From Deltaproteobacteria bacterium (lineage in GTDB: Bacteria; Desulfobacterota; DSM-4660; Desulfatiglandales; HGW-15), in NCBI GenBank assembly GCA_019310485.1, contig JAFDEF010000008.1, positions 1-64,000 of the forward strand: a stretch of DNA of 64,000 nucleotides, written 5' to 3'. Positions within the stretch are counted from its first letter, which is position 1, and each line of letters opens with the position of its first letter. The notes beneath the pieces were generated by a model. It did no database searches, was not told the origin of the DNA, and was given only the letters and a program-made list of their open reading frames with translations. This document shows, piece after piece, positions 16,522 to 25,760 of the stretch. Both the position numbers and the translations under genes were made by a program.

Positions 16522-16947
16522 ATGAAAGTAGAACAGTATGAGATGCCGGATGACCTGTATTACGAGGAGAACCATTTTTGGGTCAAAGAAGAAGGTGATG
16601 TGTTTGTTATGGGAATGGATGATTTTGCCCAGGTAATGGCAGGGGAGATTGTTTACATACAACTTCCTGAACCAGGCAAAAAACTGAAGGCAGGGAAGAA
16701 ATTTGCCAAGATAGAGTCCGGAAAATGGCTAGGCAAAGTGTATGCGCCTGTTGACGGGGAGCTTGTGGCAGTAAATGAAGAACTGGAAAGTAATCCCTCC
16801 CTGATCAACGACGACTGCTATGGAAAAGGCTGGATGTTTAAGATAAAACCGGACAACAAGGCTGATATAGAGAACTTGATACATGGCCCTGAAGCTGTAA
16901 AAAAGTGGCTCCTCGCTGATATTGAGAAATACGCCAAGGGAGAGTAG
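16522..16947 (+). CDS. GcvH-like lipoyl-carrier protein in a redox gene cluster
   Basis: The product has 141 residues, slightly longer than glycine cleavage H protein. The lipoylation site is intact: Lys68 in KIESGKWLGKVYAPVDGEL, followed by the standard NPSLINDDCYGKGWMFKI. A perfect AAGGAGG precedes the ATG. No gcvT or gcvP genes are nearby; instead it sits between the 11-haem/NarI fusion and the HdrD-like gene. Stand-alone GcvH-like lipoyl proteins are known partners of Hdr-like sulfur-oxidising complexes (LbpA with sHdr), so a role as electron or sulfur-group carrier for this membrane complex is a reasonable inference. Confidence 0.88.
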   Translation: MKVEQYEMPDDLYYEENHFWVKEEGDVFVMGMDDFAQVMAGEIVYIQLPEPGKKLKAGKKFAKIESGKWLGKVYAPVDGELVAVNEELESNPSLINDDCYGKGWMFKIKPDNKADIENLIHGPEAVKKWLLADIEKYAKGE

Positions 16948-17066
16948 TTCCTGACTGCTTATTTTTTCAACAGCAGGGAACGATGGCACCAGCGACGGGT
17001 CAGGATCGGCTTTCATATAGAAAATGCCGTTCAAAGGAGCTGATAGCTGCCGGAGGAAAGCTTTAG

Positions 17067-18260
17067 ATGGCAAATCAGGACTATAAAATCAAACAGCTCA
17101 TTCAGATGGAGGCATGCACTAGGTGCCGAATCTGCGCGGACATTTGCCCTGCCGTGTCTGCTTCCGGGGATGGGGAGCTTTCAGGCGTTTACAGGATCAA
17201 GGGCCTCAAGGAAATACTCAGGGCCAGGACAGGACTTTTTCAGAAACTCTTTGGAAAGAAGGAGCCCAGTAAGGAGGAACTAAACAGGTTCAGTGGAACA
17301 GTGTTTCGGTGCACGCTGTGCGCTAACTGCCAGGAAGTGTGCCCGGTGGGAATTCACCTTAAAGAATTATGGCTATCCTTGCGCCAGGATCTTGTCCACT
17401 CAGGCGCCTATCCCAAGAAAATTGACATGATACGCGAAAACCTTGAGGAAACCCACAATGTCTTTGCCGAGGATAACGAGGAGCGAGCAGAATGGGTCGA
17501 AGACATGCGCAATCCACCGGATCACGGCTATATCAAGGATAAAGCCGAGGCAGTCTATTTCACCGGGTGTGTTGCGGCCTACTTTCCCCTTGCACAAAAA
17601 ATACCCATCGCCCTGGCAGAAATTCTTGAAGCGAGTAATGTAGATTTTACCCTCCTGGGAGAAGAGGAGTGGTGCTGTGGATTTCCAATGCTCGGGGCTG
17701 GACTGAGGGATATGTTTAAGGAGTTTCAGGATCATAATCTAGAGGCTGTTCGAAAAAGAGGGGCCAGCAAGGTCATTTTTGCCTGCCCTTCGTGCTACCA
17801 GACCTGGAGAGAATACTATGACTACCCTTCAACACTTGAAATTATCCATGCATCTCAATTGCTTATGGATCTTGTAAAAGAGGGCAGGGTTCTGTTGAAG
17901 GAATTGAAGATGACCGTGACATATCACGATCCGTGCGACCTGGGGCGGGGGGCGAGGGTTTTTGACGAGCCGCGGGAGGTCATTCGGTCCATACCCGGTG
18001 TTAAGTTTGTGGAACTTCGCCACAGCAGGGAGAATTGCCAGTGCTGCGGGGGTGGAGGTAACCTGGAGATGATGGACGCAGAGCTTTCATCTGAAATAGC
18101 AAGACGAAAGATCGAGGAGGTTTTGGAGACCGGCGCTGAGGCTGTGATTACATCGTGCCAGCAATGCGTCAGGACCATGTTAACATACGTGCGAAGAAAC
18201 AAGGTTCCAATAGAGGTGCTTGATATCACCCAGCTTATCCACAGAGCCCTTTCCAAATAA
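17067..18260 (+). CDS. HdrD/DsrK/TmcB-like iron-sulfur protein with two CCG domains
   Basis: The product is a cytoplasmic 397-residue protein. Two ferredoxin-type [4Fe-4S] motifs lie at the N-terminus (CTRCRICADICP and CTLCANCQEVCP). Two CCG domains follow (EEEWCCGFPMLG and ENCQCCGGGGN, each with a preceding Cys), the ligand set for the non-cubane [4Fe-4S] cluster of heterodisulfide-reductase-type subunits. It closes the cluster of the cytochrome/NarI fusion and GcvH-like protein and would be their cytoplasmic catalytic subunit. It is clearly paralogous to the GlcF-like protein at 27304-28449 (shared GCVAxxFP, EWCCGFP, TYHDPCDLGR, SCQQCVRTM-type blocks). Confidence 0.88.
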   Translation: MANQDYKIKQLIQMEACTRCRICADICPAVSASGDGELSGVYRIKGLKEILRARTGLFQKLFGKKEPSKEELNRFSGTVFRCTLCANCQEVCPVGIHLKELWLSLRQDLVHSGAYPKKIDMIRENLEETHNVFAEDNEERAEWVEDMRNPPDHGYIKDKAEAVYFTGCVAAYFPLAQKIPIALAEILEASNVDFTLLGEEEWCCGFPMLGAGLRDMFKEFQDHNLEAVRKRGASKVIFACPSCYQTWREYYDYPSTLEIIHASQLLMDLVKEGRVLLKELKMTVTYHDPCDLGRGARVFDEPREVIRSIPGVKFVELRHSRENCQCCGGGGNLEMMDAELSSEIARRKIEEVLETGAEAVITSCQQCVRTMLTYVRRNKVPIEVLDITQLIHRALSK

Positions 18261-18312
18261 AACTATTTTCCCGTGTTATAAAACACACAAACAGATTTAG
18301 GGGGTTTATGGG

Positions 18313-18882
18313 GTGAAGCTCTGCTTTTTACATGGACTGGATAGCAGTCCTCGGGGGACAAAAGCAAGCTTGCTTAAAAGGCTTTATCCCTCGTGCATAA
18401 TCCCCGAGCTACCTGAAAATGCTGCTGCGCGTGCTTCGGTTGTTGAGCAGCAACTGAAGGAGCCTGTGCTTCTTATAGGATCATCGCTGGGAGGCCTGAC
18501 AGCGCTACAATATGCTGTGCGCCACCCCAAGATGGTCCTGGGGCTTGTTCTCATGGCACCGGCTGTGGGTGGCATGGTAAAGGAACTCCTTGAGGGAAAA
18601 GAGGGACAGGCGCTGGATTCCCTCTACATCCCCGAGGGTATACCTGCCGTCATAATAGCAGGCATAAGAGACGAGGTGGTTCCTCTTTCTGCCATACGTT
18701 CAATGATAGAGCGCTCCCCCAGCCCTCATTGCATCGAGCTTTACGAAGTAGATGATGATCACAACCTGCATCAATCCCTTGACCTGATGGTGCAAGCCAT
18801 TGAAAACATGAAACGGAAAGTGCTGAGACAATGTGAGCAAGGTACCACAAATAGATTAAATGTGAATCAAGATCGCGAATAA
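18313..18882 (+). CDS. Small alpha/beta hydrolase (YqiA-like esterase)
   Basis: The product has 189 residues starting with GTG. It has the compact alpha/beta-hydrolase layout: CFLHGLDSSPRGTK (oxyanion region), nucleophile elbow GSSLGG, Asp in RDEVVPLS and His in DDDHNL. It lies 52 bp after the HdrD-like gene on the same strand and may be the last gene of that transcript. The natural ester or thioester substrate is unknown. Confidence 0.8.
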   Translation: MKLCFLHGLDSSPRGTKASLLKRLYPSCIIPELPENAAARASVVEQQLKEPVLLIGSSLGGLTALQYAVRHPKMVLGLVLMAPAVGGMVKELLEGKEGQALDSLYIPEGIPAVIIAGIRDEVVPLSAIRSMIERSPSPHCIELYEVDDDHNLHQSLDLMVQAIENMKRKVLRQCEQGTTNRLNVNQDRE

Positions 18883-18942
18883 GCGGTTTTTGTCGAGGTG
18901 GCTGTCAAAGAGCATTTTTTCCTTGAAATTGAACTACTTTCC

Positions 18943-18962
18943 ATCTAATCTTTAAATTAGAT
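18943..18962. repeat. Short perfect inverted repeat
   Basis: ATCTAAT (18943-18949) and ATTAGAT (18956-18962) flank 6 bp, between the hydrolase stop and the first ABC-importer operon. It could be an operator of the importer operon or a weak terminator; no T-run follows. Otherwise the 262-bp gap shows nothing coding. Confidence 0.35.
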
Positions 18963-19144
18963 CCGGATTTTCCCCTATCTTTAAGACAACATTTTCTAGC
19001 TGAACTTCATCGAGTACAGACTGATCCTCCCGGGAGCAGGGACCTATTGTTGCGGCTGGAGGCTGGCAGGATCCGGCAACCGTGTCCATTCCTAACCCAA
19101 TAACATCACTAACCACTTTTTACCATGGAAAGGAGGACTGTGAC

Positions 19145-20422
19145 ATGAAAAGAAAACCTTTACTCATGGTTTTTGCCTTGATTCTTGGAGCCGCACTGTT
19201 TTTTCCTTTGCAAAGTGCATTTGCGGAGAAACCCATTGTGATCGGGTGCCCGCTTTCCACCGCATTTGTCTACGGATGGGATGCACAAAGGGCGATCACG
19301 CTGGCGGTTGAGGAAATCAACGGCAAAGGAGGTGTGAATGTAGGGGGAGAGAAAACACCTTTTAAGGTCGAGGTCATCGATACCAGGGACCTTGAGCCTG
19401 GTGTTCCGGTAAGTGAGGCTCTTTTGGTCGTGGAAAAGCTGATTCTTGAAAAGAATGCAGATTTTATTATGGGCGGGCCCGTGCGCTCCGAGGCTGCCCT
19501 GGCAGCTATGGATCTTCTCTCCAAGTACAAGGAGGTGTCTATCCTGACAACGGGTGTCCTGACGCCAAAGTACCATGCGCGGGTGGCTGCCAACTACGAC
19601 AAATACAAATACTGCTTCCGAATCACCGGCGAGGCGAAATGGATGGTCGGTGGTGAAATCATTCCTTGCCTCCTTGAAATCGGCAAGGAGTACGGGCTCA
19701 ACAGACTTTTCATCATGATCCAGGACGTGGCCCATGCGAGGGCTGGCGGAGGCATAATCGCCAAGGTGATGGCGAAGAAGGGCTGGCATGTCATAGGCCA
19801 GCCGGAGGTTTATCCAACTGGGTCCTCGGACTTTTCCATGGGTCTGTTGAAAGCCAGAAGAGAAAAAGCTGACGTAATTCTGATCTGGATGGATATGCCC
19901 CAAACCTCTATTCTTTTGAAGCAGTGGTACGATATGAAAATAGCGGCACTTCCCTTTGGGTCCATCATAGCAGCCGCAGAGCAGCCTGGATTCTGGAAGG
20001 CGACGGAAGGCAAGGGAGAATACTGCCTGGCTAATGTGGTGAATGCGGGCAATGCCCCCAGCAATGCCACTCCATGGACCATGAAGTTTGTAGAAGCATA
20101 CAAGAAAAGGTGGGGGTTGGAGCCGGAGGGGTATGGCACATCTAGCAGCTACATGGCGCCCTATGTGCTAAAGGAGGCGATTGAGAGGGCAGGATCCCTT
20201 GATTCGGAAAAAGTTGTCGCAGCACTTGAAAAGACGGATATGGTTGGAGTATACGGCCGTATCAGGTTCGATCCCAAGAGCCACCAGGTTATCCCCAGCC
20301 TTGATCCTGAAAAAGGGGCAGTGGGGACGATATTCCAGTGGCAGGCAGGTAGGCGGGTGGTAGTGTTTCCGAAATCCATTGCCATGGGTAAAATCAAATT
20401 GCCTCCCTGGATGAGAAAGTAG
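19145..20422 (+). CDS. ABC importer substrate-binding protein, Liv (branched-chain amino acid) type
   Basis: The product has 425 residues with a classic signal peptide (MKRKPLLMVFALILGAALFF, cleavage near AFAEK). The mature part is a type I periplasmic-binding fold: GCPLSTAFVYGWD, LAVEEINGKGGVNV, IMGGPVRSEAALAA. The ATG at 19145 is chosen because AAAGGAGG precedes it and the signal peptide begins there. It leads a complete permease and ATPase set (20526-23933) and an acyl-CoA ligase. Liv-type binding proteins in such clusters often bind aromatic or dicarboxylic acids rather than amino acids, so the ligand is open. Confidence 0.9.
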   Translation: MKRKPLLMVFALILGAALFFPLQSAFAEKPIVIGCPLSTAFVYGWDAQRAITLAVEEINGKGGVNVGGEKTPFKVEVIDTRDLEPGVPVSEALLVVEKLILEKNADFIMGGPVRSEAALAAMDLLSKYKEVSILTTGVLTPKYHARVAANYDKYKYCFRITGEAKWMVGGEIIPCLLEIGKEYGLNRLFIMIQDVAHARAGGGIIAKVMAKKGWHVIGQPEVYPTGSSDFSMGLLKARREKADVILIWMDMPQTSILLKQWYDMKIAALPFGSIIAAAEQPGFWKATEGKGEYCLANVVNAGNAPSNATPWTMKFVEAYKKRWGLEPEGYGTSSSYMAPYVLKEAIERAGSLDSEKVVAALEKTDMVGVYGRIRFDPKSHQVIPSLDPEKGAVGTIFQWQAGRRVVVFPKSIAMGKIKLPPWMRK

Positions 20423-20440
20423 CCCCTTTCCCTGTGATTG

Positions 20441-20479
20441 CGGGTCGGGGATGTTGAGAAGCCGCATATTCCCGGCCCG
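20441..20479 (+). promoter_or_regulatory. Intercistronic hairpin between binding-protein and permease genes
   Basis: CGGGTCGGG (20441-20449) pairs with CCCGGCCCG (20471-20479) through nine pairs including one G-U, with a 21-nt loop. It lies in the 103-bp gap after the binding-protein stop. No T-run follows, so it is more likely an mRNA-stabilising or attenuating stem than a terminator. The second Liv operon has an equivalent at 47171-47195. Confidence 0.5.
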
Positions 20480-20525
20480 TGATTAGTAGGACAGCGGTTT
20501 TTGCGCCCTCCAATCGGAAATTGCG

Positions 20526-21392
20526 ATGGAAATCTTTATCTACGGATTCATCAATAGCATTTCGTTAGCGCTGATCGCACTTGGGTTCGCCCTGGTTTAT
20601 GGAATCAGCCGGATTCCCAACTTTGCGCACGGCGCTCTTTATGTGGTCTGCGGCTTTATCACATGGAGTTTCGTCAGGTCTCTAGAGCTTAACTATCCGC
20701 TCAGTATTATTCTGGCAATGATCAGCACAGGGATCATAGGGGGTCTTATTTACCTGTTTATCCTAATCAGGGTGCGCGGTATGGCTATTTCAGAAATCAT
20801 TGCTTCCTATGCGATAGGGCTGGCGATCCTGGAAGGCCTGCGCTGGAGAGGCTTCAAGGGGATGACTTACACCCTGCCCACTTTCAAAGAGGGAAGCCTG
20901 ATGCTGGCAGGGACCCCAGTGGATTACCATCGGCTAATTGTAGTGGGCGTCGGCGTGTGTATAGTTGCATTCCTATGGATTTTCACGCATCACACCAAGG
21001 TTGGACTGGGCTTACGAGCCATGGCACAAGATGAGAGGGCCGCTCTAATGCTGGGGATCGATTCGGATCGAATGGCTGTCGTGGCAATGGGTTTTGGTTC
21101 CATGCTGGCGGGCTTAGCCGCTGTTCTCCTTCTTCCGTTGGGCAATATTGTTGTGGAAGCGGGCTATAATGTTTTGCTCCTTGCGATTGCCGTATGCATA
21201 GTCGGAGGTCTTGGTAGCTGGGTGGGAGCTGTTATGGCGGCGTTCCTGATTGGATTCGCCCAGATCCTAACAGTGGTCTATATCGGCCCCCATTTTCAGA
21301 TGGTGGTGGCGCTTCTTGCCATCATTCTTACTTTGATTCTGCGGCCCTCGGGGCTCTTTGGCCGCCAAAAGGAACTGGAAGAAAGGGTATAG
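20526..21392 (+). CDS. Liv-type ABC importer permease (LivH-like)
   Basis: The product has 288 residues, eight or so membrane helices, starting MEIFIYGFINSISLALIALG. Conserved features are the early GISRIPNFAHGALYV (LivH signature NxAHGxxYxxG) and the cytoplasmic loop GLGLRAMAQDERAALMLGID, the EAA-like contact with the ATPases. It follows the binding protein and is separated from LivM by 3 bp. It forms the membrane channel together with LivM. Confidence 0.9.
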   Translation: MEIFIYGFINSISLALIALGFALVYGISRIPNFAHGALYVVCGFITWSFVRSLELNYPLSIILAMISTGIIGGLIYLFILIRVRGMAISEIIASYAIGLAILEGLRWRGFKGMTYTLPTFKEGSLMLAGTPVDYHRLIVVGVGVCIVAFLWIFTHHTKVGLGLRAMAQDERAALMLGIDSDRMAVVAMGFGSMLAGLAAVLLLPLGNIVVEAGYNVLLLAIAVCIVGGLGSWVGAVMAAFLIGFAQILTVVYIGPHFQMVVALLAIILTLILRPSGLFGRQKELEERV

Positions 21393-21395
21393 CAG

Positions 21396-22409
21396 ATGAT
21401 GGCCCAGACCCGGCGCAAGGAAAGGTTGGATCGTGGAATCAGGGTCAGGACGGATGGCCTGTATGCCTTGATGTCCTGGCGGGAGTTGTCTTATCTAACC
21501 CTGCCCAGAGTCGTTTTGATTTTCGGGGTGCTTGCATTGCCTTTTGTAATGCCCAGCATGTACTGGCAAAGGGTCATCTCTATTGTGTGCATTTATAGCT
21601 TCCTGGCGATCAGTTTTGACCTCCTGGCCCACTTTGTTGGTTTGGTTTCTCTGGGGGGTGCCTTTTTCGTCGGCGTAGGGAGCTATTTGGCAGCTATTCT
21701 CAATACCTCCCTGGGTCTGCCGGTGGCACTGACCATTCCGATTTCAACTGTTCTGGGAGCAACCATTTGTACAGCCCTCCTGCTACCGTGCCTTCCCCTG
21801 CGCGGTGTTTACTTTGCTATAGTGACACTAATGTACCCTCTTGCCCTGGCGCGGGTGATCGAGGCTCTCAATATCCTCGGCGGCACTGACGGAATTATGG
21901 GCGTGGCAAGTTTCCCCAGTCGCTGGGTTGAGCAGTACTTTATGATCGGAGCATTGCTTTTGTTCCTTTTTGCCATCAGGCGTCTGGTGAACCTGGATCT
22001 AGGACTTGTGTTGCGGGCGGTCAAAGACAACGACCAGGCGGTGAGAGCCTCTGGAATGAATGTCACTTTTTATAAAGCAATTGCCGTGTTCATAGCTTCA
22101 GCAATGGGCTGCCTGGCAGGTGCCTCGCTTGTTCACATCTATATGTGGGCCGGAATCTCCCAATTCGCTCTCGATTTTTCCATTTTACCGATCGCAGCAA
22201 CAGTCATAGGCGGTGCAGGAACACTCACAGGGCCGTTGCTTGGATGTTTTATCCTCGTGCCCATTTCCGAGTTGCTCAGGGCTTTCGGAACATTGAGAAT
22301 CGTTTTTTACTCCCTTATCCTGGTGGGGTTTATTGTGTTTCGGAGTGAGGGCATCATGGTATATGCGCAGCGTAAATACCACCAATTTGAAAGGTGGGTA
22401 AAAGTATGA
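21396..22409 (+). CDS. Liv-type ABC importer permease (LivM-like)
   Basis: The product has 337 residues, with a polar N-terminal extension of about 40 residues before the first helix. The LivM signature region SLGGAFFVGVGSYLAAIL and the coupling loop LVLRAVKDNDQAVRASGMNV are clear. The C-terminus overlaps the start of the ATPase gene by ATGA. It is the second membrane subunit of the importer. The ATG at 21396 follows GAAAGGG; an adjacent ATG at 21399 is possible. Confidence 0.9.
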   Translation: MMAQTRRKERLDRGIRVRTDGLYALMSWRELSYLTLPRVVLIFGVLALPFVMPSMYWQRVISIVCIYSFLAISFDLLAHFVGLVSLGGAFFVGVGSYLAAILNTSLGLPVALTIPISTVLGATICTALLLPCLPLRGVYFAIVTLMYPLALARVIEALNILGGTDGIMGVASFPSRWVEQYFMIGALLLFLFAIRRLVNLDLGLVLRAVKDNDQAVRASGMNVTFYKAIAVFIASAMGCLAGASLVHIYMWAGISQFALDFSILPIAATVIGGAGTLTGPLLGCFILVPISELLRAFGTLRIVFYSLILVGFIVFRSEGIMVYAQRKYHQFERWVKV

Positions 22410-23194
22410 CCAGAGAGCCAATACTGGAGGTAAAAGAGCTAACCAAAGCGTTTGGGGGGATCATGGCCCTTCATCGGGTAAGCTTCAATGTGTATGAAGG
22501 AGAAATCGTGGGCATTATAGGGCCTAACGGTTCCGGGAAAACGACATTGATCAACTGCATTACGGGCTTCATCAAGCTGAGTTCCGGAAAAGTGCTTTTC
22601 AGGGGTAAAGACATTACGGGCAAAGCAGCCCACAAAATAGCCGATATGGGGATTACCAGGACTTTTCAAATCATGCGTCCATATTATACCCTGCCTGCAT
22701 ACAAAAACCTTGTCATTCCATTGTTCTCTCCGCGAGCGAGACGAACGGGGGGATGGAGAGGTGGAGGAAAATTGGGAGATCGAAACACCGTAGGGATCGA
22801 TATCCTGGAAGAAATTGGTTTTGAGCGCGATTCTTTCGTCCCTTACAAACTTGCCTCCACCCTTCCTACCGGTTACCTGAAACGCCTTGAACTTGCCCGC
22901 TGCCTGGCCCTCCGCCCTGAAATAATTTTTTGTGATGAGGTCTTTTCCGGACTGAGTATGAGTGAAATTGCCAGTATGGTTCCCCTCATTGAGCGCCTCC
23001 AGATGGATGGGATCACCCTGGTAATGATCGAGCATCGATTGCGTGAGCTCTTTCGGGTGGCTAACCGCGTCATGGTGCTTAATTTCGGCGAAAAACTTAT
23101 GGAAGGAAGCGCTGAAGAAATCATGGCAAGCGAGGAGGTTAAAGAGGCGTATTTTGGTTCCGAGGAAGTGGAGGAGGTCATGAGCCATGCTTGA
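22406..23194 (+). CDS. Liv-type ABC importer ATPase (LivG-like)
   Basis: The product has 262 residues. Walker A is GPNGSGKTT, Walker B is IIFCDEVFSGLS, and the H-loop His is in MIEHRL. The signature motif reads LPTGYLKRLELARCLA instead of the common LSYGxQRRLEIARAL, a noticeable deviation in the LSGGQ position. The start at 22406 gives a 4-bp overlap with LivM; a GTG 12 bp upstream is less likely. It overlaps LivF by 8 bp. Confidence 0.88.
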   Translation: MTREPILEVKELTKAFGGIMALHRVSFNVYEGEIVGIIGPNGSGKTTLINCITGFIKLSSGKVLFRGKDITGKAAHKIADMGITRTFQIMRPYYTLPAYKNLVIPLFSPRARRTGGWRGGGKLGDRNTVGIDILEEIGFERDSFVPYKLASTLPTGYLKRLELARCLALRPEIIFCDEVFSGLSMSEIASMVPLIERLQMDGITLVMIEHRLRELFRVANRVMVLNFGEKLMEGSAEEIMASEEVKEAYFGSEEVEEVMSHA

Positions 23195-23933
23195 GGCCCG
23201 GGCCTTGATGGTTTTCTACGAAAATATGCTTGCCTTGAACAATGTCAGCATTGCATGTGGGGAGGATCAAATTGTTGGCGTATTTGGTGCAAACAGCGCG
23301 GGAAAATCGACCCTTATGTACACCCTTTCTGGAATAATAGAAGACATCAAGAAAAAGGAAGAAATGGCGGGCGGCGAGCGGATCACTGTGATGGGAACTC
23401 TGCTTTACAGAGGAAGGGATATCATGGGCCTCAGCCCCAGCAGGCGCGCCAAAGCGGGGATCATCCTCTGCCCTGAAAGAAGAAGAATTTTCACGGAAAG
23501 TAGCGTCATTGAAAACCTTCGCATCGGTGGCTACTTGGCCTCCGGCTCCCAGGCAAGGGAAACACTGGAATACGTATTCAAGATTTTCCCGGCCCTGGCA
23601 AGGCTAAAGAAAAGGGTGGGGGGATTTTTGAGTGGTGGGGAGCAGCAAATGCTGGCGATAGGCAGATCCCTCATGGCTCAGCCCAGACTCCTTCTTCTCG
23701 ATGAACCCCTCATGGGACTAAGCCCCTTGATCCAGGCTACCTTGGTCCGTGCCACAAGGGAGATCCGAGATGAGAGGGGTATCTCCATTATTGTAACTGA
23801 GCAGTATGCGCGTCCGGTTTTACCCATTGTTAACCATGCATTCATTCTGGAAAATGGCTCTGCAGTACTGGAAGGAACCAGGGAGGACTTGATGAATAAT
23901 CCCGACGTACGATCGGCCTATTTTGGAGTATGA
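23187..23933 (+). CDS. Liv-type ABC importer ATPase (LivF-like)
   Basis: The product has 248 residues. Walker A reads GANSAGKST, the signature LSGGEQQMLAIGRSL and Walker B LLLLDEPLMGLSP. A charged insertion (KKKEEMAGGERITVMG) after the first helix makes it slightly longer than usual LivF. It overlaps LivG by 8 bp and pairs with it as the energising heterodimer. The acyl-CoA ligase gene follows after 64 bp. Confidence 0.9.
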   Translation: MLEARALMVFYENMLALNNVSIACGEDQIVGVFGANSAGKSTLMYTLSGIIEDIKKKEEMAGGERITVMGTLLYRGRDIMGLSPSRRAKAGIILCPERRRIFTESSVIENLRIGGYLASGSQARETLEYVFKIFPALARLKKRVGGFLSGGEQQMLAIGRSLMAQPRLLLLDEPLMGLSPLIQATLVRATREIRDERGISIIVTEQYARPVLPIVNHAFILENGSAVLEGTREDLMNNPDVRSAYFGV

Positions 23934-23997
23934 CGGGAGAAAATTGAACGAGGGTGCAAGAGCGGTACCTGCACCGTAGTCAAAAGGGAGCACTTAC

Positions 23998-25674
23998 TTG
24001 AATAGGACCGTACAAGAGATGCCGGTCGAACTCGAAAAGGAATTAACCTTTTCACGTTTTGACCGGATGAGCGAACGCTATCCGCATAGACCAGCCATTA
24101 CCTACCTGGGTGAAAATTTCAGCTTTGCAGAGCTCCGGAACCTGAGCGAGCGTTTTGCGGGGGGGTTGGCGGAGCTGGGCGTGAGAAAAGGTGATCGGGT
24201 TATGCTCTACATGGCCAACTCTATTCAGTGGGTGATCGCCTTCCTGGGGATCCAGAAACTGGGGGCCGTAGTGGTTCCTGTCTCACCGATCTATACATCC
24301 TTTGAAATCGAATACATGATTAAGGATGCGGAAGTTGAGACCATTGTGTGCCTGGATACTAACTTCTGCTATGTAAAGGAGGTTTTCTCAACAACGTGCC
24401 TTAAAAGGGCCATAGTGACCAATTTGGCAGACCTCCTACCATTCATTAAGAAGGCACTGGGCAAGTGCTTTGATAAGATTCCCCATGGCAAGGTGGACAA
24501 GGCCGAAAACGTTCACTCATTCGTGTCCCTTCTCAGACATGCCCCCTTTACACAAAAGGTGAAGATCAATCCCTGGAGCGACCTCTCTTACATTCTTTAC
24601 ACCGGTGGAACGACTGGTTTTCCAAAAGGGGTGCCGGGAAATCATATCGGTCAGACCTCTTACGTTAAGGACGTTATCGAGGAAGTGGCGAGGGATCATC
24701 TTAAGGAAGGAGAGGACGTCTATATCGCAGTCAATCCACTTTTTCATATCATGGTACTGGGCCTTTTTTTGGCGCTAGGGCTAAACAAGGGAAACAGAAC
24801 CATCTTGATGCCTGCACCGCAGGTAGACGCCATTCTTGAAAGTATTCAGCGTTATCGCGTTCGATGGATGCTTGGAGTGCCGGCCCTCTACCGGATGATC
24901 CTGGAGAACGATCGCCTTGATCAGTACAGGCTGGACTCCCTCGCTTATTGCTATTGTGGCGGAGACAAACTTCCGGTGGAAATTTTCAGGAGGTGGAAAG
25001 AGCATACCGGGATTCCAATCTACCAGGTCTACGGCTCAACCGAGGCGGGCCACGTGACCTACTCCCGCATTGAGCGAGATCCCAAGCCCACCACAATCGG
25101 CCTGCCGCTGAGGAGCCGTGAATGCATTGTGGTGGATCCCGAAACCCTGGAAAAGGTCCCGGTAGGGAGCGTCGGAGAGCTTCTCGTGACTTCCCCCTAT
25201 ACGCTCAAGTCTTACTGGAAGAAGCCGGAGGAGACTAAGAGCTCCTATGTAGTAATTGAGGGGAAGACCTATTACAGGATGGGGGATTTCGTCAAGCAAG
25301 ATGAAGAGGGAGAGCTTGTCTATGTAGAACGCTCGGCGGACATCATCAAACACAAGGCCTACCGCGTTTCCGCCTCGGAAGTCGAAGCCGCACTCCAGGA
25401 CCATCCAACCGTCATCGGGGCGTGCGTGGTGGGTGTGCCTGACATGAAGGTAGGAGAGAGGGTGAAGGCGATCGTGGTACTAAAGGAGGACGCACGGGGC
25501 GTGGGGGGTGCAGACCTAATTCGGTGGTGTCGGGAGCGGCTGGCTCCGTACAAGGTGCCCAGCTATATTGAATTCAGGGATATGCTTCCCAAAAGCAAAG
25601 TGGGGAAACTTCTGCGGCGGGAGATCAGAGAAGAGGAGCGGAGGAGACTTCAGAAGGAAAAATTCGAGATTTAA
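23998..25674 (+). CDS. AMP-forming acyl-CoA ligase
   Basis: The product has 558 residues, typical for fatty-acid or aromatic-acid CoA ligases of the ANL superfamily. The P-loop is YTGGTTGFPKG, the adenine motif YGSTEAGH, the hinge region YYRMGDFVKQDEEGELVYV with SADIIKHKAYRVS, and the catalytic lysine lies in LPKSKVGKLLRRE. TTG at 23998 is taken as start because AAGGGAG lies 8 bp before it; an ATG 18 bp further in is possible. Position right behind the importer suggests that it activates the imported acid to its CoA ester. Confidence 0.88.
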   Translation: MNRTVQEMPVELEKELTFSRFDRMSERYPHRPAITYLGENFSFAELRNLSERFAGGLAELGVRKGDRVMLYMANSIQWVIAFLGIQKLGAVVVPVSPIYTSFEIEYMIKDAEVETIVCLDTNFCYVKEVFSTTCLKRAIVTNLADLLPFIKKALGKCFDKIPHGKVDKAENVHSFVSLLRHAPFTQKVKINPWSDLSYILYTGGTTGFPKGVPGNHIGQTSYVKDVIEEVARDHLKEGEDVYIAVNPLFHIMVLGLFLALGLNKGNRTILMPAPQVDAILESIQRYRVRWMLGVPALYRMILENDRLDQYRLDSLAYCYCGGDKLPVEIFRRWKEHTGIPIYQVYGSTEAGHVTYSRIERDPKPTTIGLPLRSRECIVVDPETLEKVPVGSVGELLVTSPYTLKSYWKKPEETKSSYVVIEGKTYYRMGDFVKQDEEGELVYVERSADIIKHKAYRVSASEVEAALQDHPTVIGACVVGVPDMKVGERVKAIVVLKEDARGVGGADLIRWCRERLAPYKVPSYIEFRDMLPKSKVGKLLRREIREEERRRLQKEKFEI

Positions 25675-25760
25675 CAGCCAAGGTTCCGAGTGGTGGTAAA
25701 AGATAGTTGGATTTTAGAAGTCAGAAGAGATAACAGTAATTATAGAAAATGACAAGCACA

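Noticed and set aside
16522..16947. Glycine cleavage H protein in its usual role
   Set aside because: No gcvT, gcvPA or gcvPB in the window and the neighbours are redox-complex genes; kept as GcvH-like instead.
18883..19144. tRNA or small RNA gene
   Set aside because: No cloverleaf or T-loop sequence could be found; only one short inverted repeat.
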